Assembly: GCA_033807695.1 (NCBI GenBank)
Contig: CM066301.1
Location: 2,108,001 to 2,172,000 of the forward strand
DNA from: Daedaleopsis sinensis
Taxonomy: Eukaryota > Basidiomycota > Agaricomycetes > Polyporales > Polyporaceae
Length of the DNA stretch: 64,000 nt
Reading direction: 5' to 3'
The position numbers and the translations under genes are program-made. Below, piece after piece: positions 12,124 to 22,327 of the stretch. How positions within the stretch are numbered: the stretch's first letter is position 1; each line of letters starts with the position of its first letter. The notes under the pieces were generated by a model. That model ran no database searches and was not told where the DNA came from. It was given only the letters and a program-made list of their open reading frames with translations.

Positions 12124-13318
12124 ATGAGTACACCCGCTGACGAAGACGGTGAGTTCCTCATCTAGAATTTAGATACGAACACGATATCGCCTCGTTCATC
12201 CCCAATCTTCGGCGAACTTACATTTCTACTACCAAACAGTTCTTGTAGGTGTCATTGGAGGTAGTGGCCTGTACCATCTGGACAATCTGACATTGCTGTG
12301 AGTTGGTCCCTCAGACTAAGTCAAAGAGATCCGACTGATCACCAATTAATAGCAAACATGTCAATCCCGAAACTGTCCGTACATCACCTCTTGTTCCTCC
12401 ATGCATACTCATATATAACTCCTTCAGCCGTGGGGCTTCCCTAGCTCCCCTATCACAATCTGTGCCCTTCCGACAGGCACCAAGGTTGCCTTCCTCGCCC
12501 GCCACGGCGTCGGACACTCCATTGCACCCTCGGCCGTACCGTCTCGCGCTAATATCGCCGCACTAAAGTCCCTCGGTGTCCGGACGATCCTCGCGTTCTC
12601 CGCCGTCGGCTCCCTCCGTGAAGAGCTCGCCCCTGGCGACTTCGTCCTCCCCAACCAGATCATCGACCGCACCAAAGGCGTGCGCCCAGCGAGTTTCTTC
12701 GAGGGCACGAGCATCGTTGCACACGCGGCGTTCGGAGACCCGTTCACGGCCAAGCTCGTGCAGTGGCTCGAGACCCGTGTCCAGAAGATCATCGAGGAAG
12801 CACCCGACGACTACTCCGCGCGCGGCGTGAAGCCTACGCTGCACTCCGGCAAGACGATCGTATGTATGGAAGGTCCGCAGTTCTCGACCCGTGCGGAGAG
12901 CAAGATGTACAGGCTTTGGGGCGGCGATATCATCAACATGAGCGTCTTGCCAGAGGCCAAGCTTGCTCGGGAGGCCGAGCTTGGGTGAGTTCGGCCAATG
13001 CTACTGTCTCGCCCTGGCTGAGTGCTGACGCGAGTACGCAGATATGCGTTGATTGCGACAGTGACCGACTATGACTCGTGGCGCGAGAACGAGTCGGTCG
13101 TGACGACTGCGGAGGTGTTCAAAACACTGAACGCGAACGCGAGGCTGTCGAGGCTCGTTGCTGCCACTGTCCTTCAGGAGCTTCACGAGGCCGCGCTGCA
13201 AGGCAACATTCTCACGGAAGAAGTTGGCTCGATGAAGTTCTCGATTATGCCGCGCTCTGAGCAACAGAAGGAGGAAGATAGGGAGAAGCTCAAATACATA
13301 CTACCGACGTACTTCTGA
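12124..13318 (+). CDS. MEU1: S-methyl-5'-thioadenosine phosphorylase
   Basis: Cytosolic phosphorylase that splits 5'-methylthioadenosine from polyamine synthesis into adenine and methylthioribose-1-phosphate, feeding the methionine salvage pathway. Seen: [14 protein letters not shown] (N-terminal phosphate-binding loop), [67 protein letters not shown] and [18 protein letters not shown]. Five or six exons; one (KHVNPET, about 12354-12375) is only about 22 nt. The length of about 310 residues fits the family. All expected substrate-site motifs are present. PNP is the alternative, but SAVGSL and the [12 protein letters not shown] region fit MTAP better. The purine nucleoside permease lies divergently upstream. 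Confidence 0.93.
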
Positions 13319-13771
13319 CTCCGAACTTGAAAGTGGGGTTGATAGATGTTAGTACTGGTATGCATGTACGATCGTGTATCTTGTCAAGAGACGGCATTGT
13401 TCATTAAGCTTTCAAATTTCAAGGGTTGTACGCGACTTCAACTCCACATCGCGCCCTGCGAATCTGATGATGCTGTGTGCCGACTCATTGTAGTTAATGT
13501 GTATCCGAGTCGGCCAAGGTCGCGTTGACTCGCGCACTCCGCGCGTTCTCGCTGTTCCACATATCCTCGCTCTCGCCTTACTCTCTCTCCACCTCCTTCC
13601 TTACCCGCATGCTCGAAAGGTTGGTACTTACGATTCTGCTCTTCCACCTCTTTCCTCAACCACATGCTCGAAGGTCCGCGACTTCGAGTACCTGTTGTTT
13701 TTCTTCATCCATCTCAATACATACTTCCCGCGACTTTGTCCGAGATCGCAGACAACACTGTGTGCCTGGAA

Positions 13772-14078
13772 GTTCGTGGTGTGCACGAAGAGGATCAGTA
13801 TGTTATGTTCGTGAATATAACGTATCACATTCATGATAGTCACGAATATATCTTTAAGCGCGTAACCCGACAGGTTCGTGAAAATGTTCGTGATAATCAT
13901 AGAGAAACTGTCCCACATCACGATGTATGTGGTACTACCTGTATCGTGAACATCATGCAGTACATTCGTGCATTTACAGCACATTATGTTCGTGAATCAC
14001 AGGATGCATCTTCATGAACAGTACGCACTCAGCACTACTTATGAATTCACGATGCAGATTCATGCACACCACGAATAT
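13772..14078. repeat. Cluster A of TTCGTGAA / TTCACGAA-type words
   Basis: Within about 300 nt the words TTCGTGA, TTCGTGG, TTCATGA, CACGAA and TTCACGA occur more than a dozen times on both strands. They lie in otherwise AT-rich sequence unlike the GC-rich neighbours. Many copies can pair with each other. Confidence 0.55.
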
Positions 14079-14169
14079 GTCATCAAACATATGCATTCAT
14101 AGAATCTACTATACACTAGGCGGTACAGAGGGGACGCGACATGGAGATACGATGCGCCAAAAAAGAACA

Positions 14170-14810
14170 ACACCTACAGGTAGGTTCAAGCAGACGGTAT
14201 GGAGCTCGTTCTGCCAGAGACATTGCAGCGCATGCCACACCCAGAGCCGTGCACGCTGGACGTCAGTATTGGCACAATCTCCTCAGGTCACTGCCCGAGA
14301 TGGGAGAAGGGAAGGGGAAAAAAGAACACTCACTTCTTGAACAGCTGCAGGCTCGGCGGCGGGGTGTAGTAGAAGACGGCAGCGGTGGCGGGCGGTGCCG
14401 TAGCGTGCGCTTGTAGTCGAGCGCGGACGTCGAGTCGTCGATCGGCGGGGGCGGCTTGAGCGTGTTCTGCTCGTCCTGCCGCCACCGTGAGGTAGCGAAG
14501 TGGCAGCGGGGCGGGAGAGTTCCGCTGTCGCCTGTGCCGTCGCTGGACTGTGTAACGTGTCCCGCAACAAAACGAGCTGTCAGGGCGCTGGCGTAGACTT
14601 GTCTGACACTTGTCGGTCCACATCAGGAGGGAGCATGGTGACTTACCGGCGAAGGAGATCGGAAGCGGCAAGATCGTGAGTACACGGGCATAGCATATAC
14701 GAGGATCGACACACATACCCACTATATGGACTGCCTTCATTGGTGTGGACAAGGTAACGGTGAGGAGCGTTGAAACATCGCTTGCGGAGTGTAACTTGAA
14801 GAAGTGACTA
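14170..14810 (-). other. Possible unrecognised protein-coding gene (fragment), minus strand
   Basis: The minus strand shows coding-like pieces followed by consensus 5' splice sites. One piece (LTILPLPISFAG) ends at a GTAAGT donor at 14641-14646. Another (WRQDEQNTLKPPPPIDDSTS, LDYKRTL, then SLQLFKK in another frame) ends at a GTGAGT donor at 14329-14334. The pieces lie in different frames and I cannot join them into one protein. I recognise no family. It may be a short gene with unusual splicing, or a decayed one. It lies between the two TTCGTGAA clusters. Confidence 0.25.
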
Positions 14811-15244
14811 GTGAATCGCTAATTACTATGGGAATGACTCACTCGGTGTCCCAAACTACGTGCTGACCAACTTGTATGTCTTGGGTGTAGAAGGGAGAGA
14901 GGCATGGGTCGCCGTAGTAGACCTAGGCCTAAGAGCTTAGGGACAGACATCGAGGTGAGAACATGTCCATGAATCTGTAAGCCAGCACGAGAGAGACTGC
15001 ATAGTACTGAGTAGTGAGACCTGAGATAGACTTTGACGACTCAGAACAGACTCAGAAGGGCACAGTAGAGGGAAGGATCTCAGTTGGAGGAGGGAGGAAG
15101 GACAAGTCTTCATCGTCGCGTTGCCTCTGAACGCCACTACTTAAACAGGGACAAACAGAGGAAAGTCGGCGCTTCTCCTCCCTGGCGACCAAATTCGAGA
15201 ACTAGCGCTCGGGGGATCAGAACCTCTGTCCTCGGTGCGTGTAT

Positions 15245-15380
15245 TTCACGAACATATATCATGTATTCCATCTTCGTGGTCACCATGATGGCGTTCACGA
15301 ACTTATTCGATCACGAACTTGTCACGAACCTGCATCTTGATGAAGCCTTTTCACGAGCGTTATTCGTGGGCGCCACGAAC
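15245..15380. repeat. Cluster B of TTCACGAA / TTCGTG-type words
   Basis: TTCACGAAC, TTCGTGGT, CACGAACTT (twice), CACGAACC, TTCACGAG, TTCGTGGG and CACGAACT fall within about 135 nt. This is the same vocabulary as cluster A, about 1.2 kb away. Confidence 0.55.
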
Positions 15381-15563
15381 TCTGGGGCGCATAGTGCAAG
15401 AGGCTTGGATGATGGGGTGTTTCTGTTTCTACAGGCCTACGGGTTGCATTCCTGCTCATGGTGCTCCTGTTCGAAGTCTGGGTACAGCTATTGCAAGGTG
15501 CTTGGTCAGCGCTCGACCCCGCCATAGTATTAGTACTAATAGTATACCCCATCTCGTACTCGC

Positions 15564-15656
15564 TTTGCCGGGATTCATGATGTCGTGCGGGCCAATAGCG
15601 CGCTTGATGGTGCGCATGAGCTCAACCGTATCTGCGCCGAGCTCATCCACGAGGTA
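15564..15656 (-). pseudogene. Orphan C-terminal fragment of D-lactate dehydrogenase (cytochrome)
   Basis: The minus strand reads YLVDELGADTVELMRTIKRA followed by IGPHDIMNPGK. This is the highly conserved C-terminal end of FAD-linked D-lactate dehydrogenases (DLD1 type), where it contacts FAD. Only about 31 residues match. The frame runs on to an unrelated tail, and no FAD-binding domain or other DLD exon is found upstream on the minus strand (15660-16100). It is best read as a gene relic or an exon carried in by rearrangement. Confidence 0.7.
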
Positions 15657-16105
15657 CTGATTACTATCATCTGATGCGATCTCCCAACTAGTAGTAGTAG
15701 CAGCTCGTCTTGGCCGACGTGGTAGCAGAGCCAGGGCTAAGAGAGGGCTGGACAGAAGCCTATGTCTAACAGGCCTAAGTAAGCCGAAATTGCTATTGCC
15801 GGAGCCTCTGGCCTTGTTTGTGAGCGAAGAAATGCAAGTCTATTGCAAATGGATGCCAAGTTGAGGTCTAGAGTTGAGGTTGTGGATAAATTGTGAGGGC
15901 TCAGGAGGCGCTCAAACGCGCTGCTTAATTTGGGCCGAAACGGCTGAAAAGGATGCGCCCAGAGGCGTCAGCGAGACGCGCAAGTGGCGGCGGGCCTGTC
16001 TCCCGGCCGCATCTCCTGCCCATCGCAATTGCGCATATATTTACCCCGTCTTGCCCTCTTCCTCCATCTGCGACCCCGGCTGCTGCTCGACGACCTCTAG
16101 GCGAG

Positions 16106-19007
16106 ATGTCAAGCCTCAACATTATCCATTTCAACGATGTGTACCGCGTTCAGCCGTTCAAGCTCAGCCCCAAGTCTCCAGAGACGATAGATGTCACGCA
16201 GTGGGCTGCCATGCTTGACGATGTTAGAGATCAATGGCCAGAACGGCCAGATGGGCAGCGCGATGGACTTGTTCTCTTCTCCGGTGACCTCTTCAGTCCC
16301 TCCGTTGAAAGCTCTGTTACAAGAGGAAGTCATATGGTCCCTGTTATGAATGCCATTGGCCCCGATGTCTCCCTCACAGGTACGAACCCTTGTCCTTGTA
16401 ACCTCAGTCATACTTATGCGAGGGCATTCTGTATAGGGAACCACGACTTTGACTTTGGTGAGAGGAGGCGACTCCGTGGAATGTGCTACATGATCATGAG
16501 ACGATGACTCCTAGGATATCCCCATCTTTCCAAGCTCGTCTTGGATACCAAGTTTGTCGGTCAGCCACAGTTGTTAGTTGACTCGGGATATTAACTCTCA
16601 TGCGTAGCCCTGGCTTCTGAGCAACATCATCAACACTGAGACTTCCCGTGTTCCTGACCACCTGCTTGAATTCGTTGTCTTAGAGCGCTCAGGTGTCCGT
16701 ATCGGTGTCATAGGCCTGGTAGAGAAGTAAGTAGACTTCGCGCAAGGAAAGCTTCCAGTCAGAGCTGACACTGCAACTTCTCCAAGGGAATGGATAACCA
16801 CAGTCTCGACTTGGCCCTCGAACTTCAAGTACAAGGACATGGCAGAAGTCGGAATCGACCTATCAAAGCGGTTGCGCGATCCAGAGGGACAACATAAATG
16901 CGACATAGTCATTGCATTAACCCACGCAAGGTAAAGTGCATAAGTTGTGAAGAACACTTAACCGTTCATGTACTCAACGCAATGCAGAGTGCCGAATGTG
17001 AGTTCGACGGGCGGTCGAGAGGACTGCGTGGCTGGCTTCGTTGACGCAATAGAATCAGGATATCGCCCTGGCGAAGAGTTTGAATGCACTCTCACCATCT
17101 GCGCAAGAGAACAATCCAGTCGACAATCTTCATGGCGTAGATCTCATCCTCGGAGGCCACGATCATCTGTACTATATTTCGAAAGGCATGACGTCATGGG
17201 ACGGTTACGACCTCAAGCAGGAGGTGCTCGGTGCAGAACAGGACAACGGCGACGTACTCGTGATCAAAAGCGGAACCGACTTCCGCGACCTCAGCGAGTT
17301 CACCCTCGAACTCGCGGACACTGCAGAAGGCAGCGTCCGAAGAAAGGTGATCCGAACAATCAAAGGTAGGTTCTCCCTCTTCTTACGCTATCATAACTTG
17401 CTCACCAACATCTCATATAGGAAAACACCACGAGACCAAACCTGGATCAAAGAAGAGTGAACGCGTAGCGAAGCTCCTAGAGTCGCTTTTATCCTCCGTC
17501 TCGTCCGCTCTGAAGGCACCTGTTTGCAAATCGGCCGTAGAGCTTGATCTTCGCTCTTCTCTCATCCGTGTGCAGGAGGTAAACTCATTCTCCAAGCTGA
17601 GCATCTCGTATCATCACCGCGTGCTCATTCCCCTTATCAGACGGCAGCAGCCAACTGGTTTGCTGACGTCCTGCGTCATGCATACGACGATGCGCTGTGC
17701 CTGAAGACCGGCGGTGGGGCAGACGGTGTCTTCATCTGCGCGGGCACCCTGCGCGGGGACTCTGTATACGGTCCTGGTGAGCGCAGCCATGTCAAAGGTG
17801 TCGCGATTTCCCGTATTTACTGCCATCGCAGGTGTGGTCACCCTTGGGGATATTCTGGAGATCTTGCCATTCGAGGACCCGATTGTCGTACTGGAGTTGG
17901 ACGGCGAGACAATCTGGGCAGCGCTGGAGGCATCCCTCGAAACTTGGCCCGCACAGGAAGGGTACGTTGAGGCTAGGTCCGGAACCACGGCGTTCGTACT
18001 GACCATCGTCCGCGCTCAGCCGCTTTCCGGTCATCTCGGGATTCCGAGTATCCTGGGACTCCCGTCGACCGCCAGGGCAACGCGTTCTCGGAGTCTGGCT
18101 CGTGCAAGAGCCCTCAAACGGCAGCAACAATCCCTCCGCAGCGGGCACCCCAACGCACAGCGGCACGTCTTCTCCGAGACCCCGGGAAGGGTCGACATCC
18201 TCGATGTCCAGCCTCCTGCAATCCACTGTGGTCGGCCAACCGTCGGCCAGTGCTGCCCCCTCGGAACCGATCAAGCGCATAAAGGGCGGCAGGATGTACA
18301 AGGTCGTGACGAGAGAATACATGGCGGAAGGCCACGACGGCTTCCTCCCGCTCAAAGGTAACAAGTATCTCGTCGACGACGAAAGCGGGCAGCTCATGAG
18401 CGCCATCGTGCGCAAGTACCTCCTCGGTATGTCCTGCCCCCGCCCCACCACCGTGCTGCGGCGCTGACCTCCCGTCCGCCGTGCAGGGAGCCGGTTCGTG
18501 AACCGGATCACGCGTCTCTCCGCGCTGCACCACATCAAGCTCCTCGACCCCGAGTCGACCGCGATCGTCTCGCGCGAGAAGGCGCGCCAGCTGCGCCTCC
18601 CCGGCCGGCGCTCTCGATCCCAGTCCAAGGATCGCTCGCTCTCCCCGACGGCGCGCGCGAAGAGCCCCGTGGGGTCGCTCGGGGGCGCGGCGACCCCGCG
18701 CTCGAGCAGCCCCGGGCGCGCGATTGGGGAGATGTGGCGGCGCGTGGCGGGCCTCGCGCTGCGCTGGTCGCGCGGGCACTACCGCGACAATCTGCGCATC
18801 ACCGGGCGGGAGCACATGAGCGACGTGGACTGCATCGACGGGGCGAGCATGCGCAAGGGGCGGTTCGAGCGGGCCCCCAAGAAGGCGGGGGCAGGGGGGC
18901 AGGACGGGAAGGAGGGGGAGAATCCGGAACTCGAGGGGGCGGAGGAGGACCTTGCGACGATCCAGCCAATCGTGGATGGACGTCTGAAGGATGAAGGCAG
19001 GAAGTGA
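16106..19007 (+). CDS. 5'-nucleotidase-type metallophosphoesterase
   Basis: Two-metal phosphoesterase of the 5'-nucleotidase/UshA class; likely hydrolyses nucleotides or related phosphoesters. Seen in order: the metal motif IIHFNDVYRVQPF, then LVLFSGDLFSPS, GNHDFDFG, IVIALTHAR and LILGGHDHLYYIS (all calcineurin-like metal ligands present). The 5'-nucleotidase C-terminal domain follows, with ICAGTLRGDSVYGPG and ILEILPFEDPIVVLELDG. About ten exons. No secretion signal is seen, since the protein starts directly MSSLNIIHFNDVY; this favours an intracellular enzyme. A long C-terminal extension is Ser/Arg-rich (RRSRSQSKDRSLSPTARAKS), then basic, and ends at 19007. That extension and a Ser/Pro insert (HSGTSSPRPREGSTSSMSS) are absent from bacterial relatives. 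The substrate is not predictable. Confidence 0.88.
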
Positions 19008-19293
19008 AGATTTGCGGATGAGAAGAAGGGGAACGGAAATTGTACGATTTACCATAGCTGCAGGAACAGCTTGGGATGGCTTGTTTGGTCTCATGTAGAT
19101 GGCACTATCGGGTCATCTAGTTCCGCTACATGGGGACCGTACCTTCATGATGATACAACGAACCCCTCAAGGGCTCAAATGCTACTAGATACAATCTGCA
19201 GGAGAACACTAGCTCAGCTCAGGCCGCGCTTGTGCAGTACGCCCAAATTCGCGGGAGTCGATGCGAAGCCAGACTGCAGAGTACACAACCGCC
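19008..19293. other. Convergent intergenic spacer
   Basis: Separates the 3' ends of the phosphoesterase (plus) and the lectin (minus). Nothing distinct is seen. Confidence 0.5.
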
Positions 19294-20874
19294 TTACGCG
19301 AAAGTGAAGGTCTGACAAGCTAACGCGTCAGCATCTACAAGCACCGCAGAACACCAAACAGACAGGATCTCACCTGAGACGCATCGTTCGCGTCGCAAGC
19401 GACCGAGTCAACAGCACCTCCGCGCACGCCGAAGCAGATCTTACCCTCGCCGTTCTTGGGGGCGAGCGACAGGGTGTCCGTGCCAGCCGTGTGCGTGAAG
19501 GGGAACAACTGGCTGTCCGTGACCAGCCCGGAGCCGTCCGCACGCCCGCCGCACGAGAATGTGAGCACGGTGTGCCCCGCAGCGCGGCGCGGGTCGAAGT
19601 TGAAGCACGCTTGGGTCAAGGAGCTGACGATCAGCGCGGCGCCCTGCTGGTCGTTATGGACACCCTTGGTCTGGGGACGAAGATGTCAGTTCTGAACCGC
19701 GATGATCAGCGTACGCGGCAGCTCAACGTACGATGACGTCGAACTGCTGGCCTTGGCTACCGTCGCAGGCTGCGACCTCGATGGGGCTGAGGTTCTCCCT
19801 GAAGTCGCCTGTGCCGCTGGTGATCTGCAGGCAGCGTCCGTCCCCGGACTGCGGACGTACGCAGGTGAGCATACATATTGCACTGAAATGAAGCCATATA
19901 CAGGGCTGTTCACCTTGATCTGGGTGCCGGTCAGCGCACGAGTCGCAGTGGCGTCACGTCTCTGGGCCTCGGCTGTTGCGTCTGGGTCGACCTTGGTAAC
20001 GGTGCGTCCGGTTGGGGTCGCGGCGGGGGCATCGGCGGAGGAGGTCACGGCAGGAGGCTGCTCCGGGGCAGGCGGTTGTTGAGAGGGGGCACCCTCGCTG
20101 CCGAATGTGAACGTCTATTGTGGAGGTGGCGAGGAGATGTCAGCCGGGTTCCGCGCCCACAGTACTGGTGGGCCCATTCACAGACAAATACCTGCTCAGC
20201 GGCGCCAGCAGCGCAAGGGGCGGAGTCAACGACATTGCCGCGGACAGCGAAGCAGATGTCGTTCTCGCCGTTCTTGGGGGCGAGCGCGAGGGGTCCAGAG
20301 CTGCCGGCGAAGGGGAAAAGCTGGCTGTCCGTCACCTTTCCGTCCCCGTCGGCGCGACCACCACACGAGAACGTGATAACGGTGTTGCCTGCGGCGCGGC
20401 GGGGGTCGAAGTTCATACAAGCTTGCGTCTCCGAGCTCACGATGAGGGCGGCGCCAGCCTGGTCGTTGTGCACTCCGGCGGTCTACATCCGTACGACGGA
20501 GTCAGTATCTAAGCCGCTGTGATATATGGTACGGCTGTGAACACGCACGATGACATCGAACTGCTGGCTCTTGCTGCCGTTGCAATCTGCGACCTGGATG
20601 GGTGCCAAGTTCTCCCGGAAGTCTCCCGTTCCGCTAATGACCTGCAAGCAACGTCCATCTCCCGTCTTGGAGTAAGACCGTCAGTATCGTCGAAATGGAG
20701 GAGGAAATGCTGTCTTACCTTGATAGTGGTATCGGAGAAAGCCCTGGTAGCCGTACCATCGCGACGTTGTGCCTGCGCGGTCGCCGTTGGATCGAGCTGG
20801 ACCTGGCGAATGTTCAAAGGAGCGGCAGCTGCAGATGCAGCAATGATGAGCGTAATGAAGAACGGCGTGAACAT
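19294..20874 (-). CDS. Secreted protein with two tandem ricin-B-like (beta-trefoil) lectin domains
   Basis: Signal peptide MFTPFFITLIIAASAAAAP, then two homologous units. Each unit has DPxATAxAQRRDxTATRA, then GDGRCLQ-TSGTGDFRENL-PI-VA-C-GS-QQFDVI, then GVHNDQ-GAALIVSS-TQAC-NFDPRRAAG, TFSCGGRADG, TDSQLFPF, LAPKNGE-ICF-VRG, and a closing TFTF. The QQFDV and C-pairs are typical of beta-trefoil carbohydrate binding. A Pro/Ala/Thr linker (EGAPSQQPPAPEQPPAV) joins the units. Introns fall at equivalent points in both units, so the gene arose by internal duplication including introns. The last exon is tiny, encoding TFTFA and the stop at 19294. It likely binds glycans outside the cell; no enzymatic or toxic domain is present. 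Confidence 0.85.
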
Positions 20875-21400
20875 CTTCGTAGACTAATGCTAATGCAAAC
20901 GGAAATAACCCGGGAATCCTCGTCAAGAGGTTAGAGAGAAATAAGCTGAGAGATCGCAAGGAAACGAGAGGGGAATAGCGAGGGGGTGTTCAGGCATACC
21001 GCTCCTTTTGTACAGTTACAACCCTGGGAACAACATGGGATTGGAAGGACCCTGTCCATGAACGTGAAAGGGTAATGGATGACCATCCTTGTATGGCAAT
21101 GTCACATTGTTCGACGAGTTAGAGCGCGGATCCGAGGAGGAGCTTGACTGGATTTGACTGGGATCAGTTCAGAGCTGGATAAGCCTATTTTGAATAATTA
21201 TCGCAGGGTGATTGAGGCGTGCCCCGTGGACGGACTGCAAGCTTGTTTAGTGTCTCGGCCATGGTGCATACTATAATGCTGGTGCAATGGATTAGATATG
21301 TTGTACTGTACAGTGTTATCTTACAGAGATATCAAGTCCGCGATCAGCGATGATGTGGCAGTCGACCAGTGAGTTCGATGTAGATTTATACCATGTTATT
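20875..21400. other. Intergenic region
   Basis: Upstream of the lectin and downstream of the small membrane protein gene, both on the minus strand. No gene is seen. The sequence is moderately AT-rich. Confidence 0.45.
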
Positions 21401-22103
21401 TTATGAACTTGAAGAGGAGGGTAGATCAGGTGGAAGAGGCACTGTAGGGGCAGGATCGCCTGTAATCGTTCTCGCGTGGTGCGCGATGACGCCGACCGCG
21501 GAACCAATGCCTGCACCTCCGAGTATCACTGCGAGCCAGGTTTCACGGTCAGCGCTGAAAATACCATTTTCAACCAACTCACAGTTGATGCTGTTTGCAC
21601 GTTTCCAGAACAGAGCAGGTGTGATAACCGCGAACAATATGCCACCAATGGTGGAGTGGTCGTCCGCTCGAATAGACGCGGTCTTGAAGTTGTGGAGGAG
21701 CGAATTTCATGTAAGGGAAGGTCGCAAAGACACTATAGCGAGTCAAACGTACATTATACGCGGTCTGGAATCGCCTTAGCCTCACTTTGTCCGGATTAGA
21801 GTATGCAGACCGGGCGTACTCAAAAGCTCCGCCTCCGACGATGCCTGGACGAGTAGTGAGTAGCTGGTATGCGTGTGGGACACTGTAAAACGCACCAAGA
21901 GACCCGCCCATCCATGTCGCTCGTAGAACGCGGTTGACGGATAGGTGCGCACGTCCATAGCGCGTCACAGCGAACACCGCATATACCGGCGGAGTGAGGA
22001 GAGACAGCAGTTGGTAGCCTTTGGTCATGCCCCGACGTACGAAGAACTCGATGTCCGCATTGTGAGCCTGAGTGGTCGCAGCAACAGCGAAGTTGTCGGT
22101 CAT
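21401..22103 (-). CDS. Small multi-pass membrane protein, unrecognised
   Basis: Two exons. Exon 1 runs from MTDNFAVAATTQAHNADIEF (22103) to RRFQTAYN. A short intron (donor GTACGT, acceptor CTTCAAG) follows, and exon 2 begins TASIRADDHSTIGGILFAV. Hydrophobic segments LLSLLTPPVYAVFAVT, MGGSLGAFYSV, STIGGILFAVITPALFW and TWLAVILGGAGIGSAVGVIA suggest three or four membrane passes. The tail ends LPPDLPSSSSS. It has about 210 residues. The Gly-rich last helix and basic loops recall small mitochondrial inner-membrane proteins, but I do not recognise the family. It is transcribed divergently from TELO2 with a 224-nt shared promoter. Confidence 0.7.
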
Positions 22104-22327
22104 GTCTCAGATCTCAGAAGTGGTCGTCGAGGAGGAGGAGGAGGAGGAGTCTAGCTCGAGAGTCTGAGCTTGAGGGCAATGAGGTCAGTGACACGCCGCG
22201 TAAAGCCGGCGGCAGCGCGTCCCGCGGTCACGGGCAGCGCGAGCGCGCGTAGCTCTGCGTAGCTCGAGCTGATTTTGGCGTTCAATTGAACCACCACCAC
22301 CACCACCGACGCGTCTCCTCCGCAGCC
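22104..22327. promoter_or_regulatory. Shared divergent promoter of the membrane protein and TELO2 genes
   Basis: Only 224 nt separate the two start codons. The spacer carries a GGA trinucleotide run (about 22129-22148) and a CCA/ACC run (about 22289-22307). There is no TATA box, typical of housekeeping bidirectional promoters. Confidence 0.5.

Larger units (their letters stand above)
13319..16105. other. Relic- and repeat-rich intergenic region
   Basis: About 2.8 kb without a resolvable intact gene. It holds a short degenerate tandem duplication (CATGCTCGAA at about 13608 and 13662), two TTCGTGAA-word clusters, a possible unrecognised minus-strand coding segment and an orphan D-lactate dehydrogenase fragment; the last four are listed separately. 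TAGTAG runs recur at about 15530 and 15690. Confidence 0.5.

Noticed and set aside
22286..22327. Upstream TELO2 start giving a His run
   Set aside because: The extra residues come from a CCA repeat; the ATG at 22328 gives a normal N-terminus.
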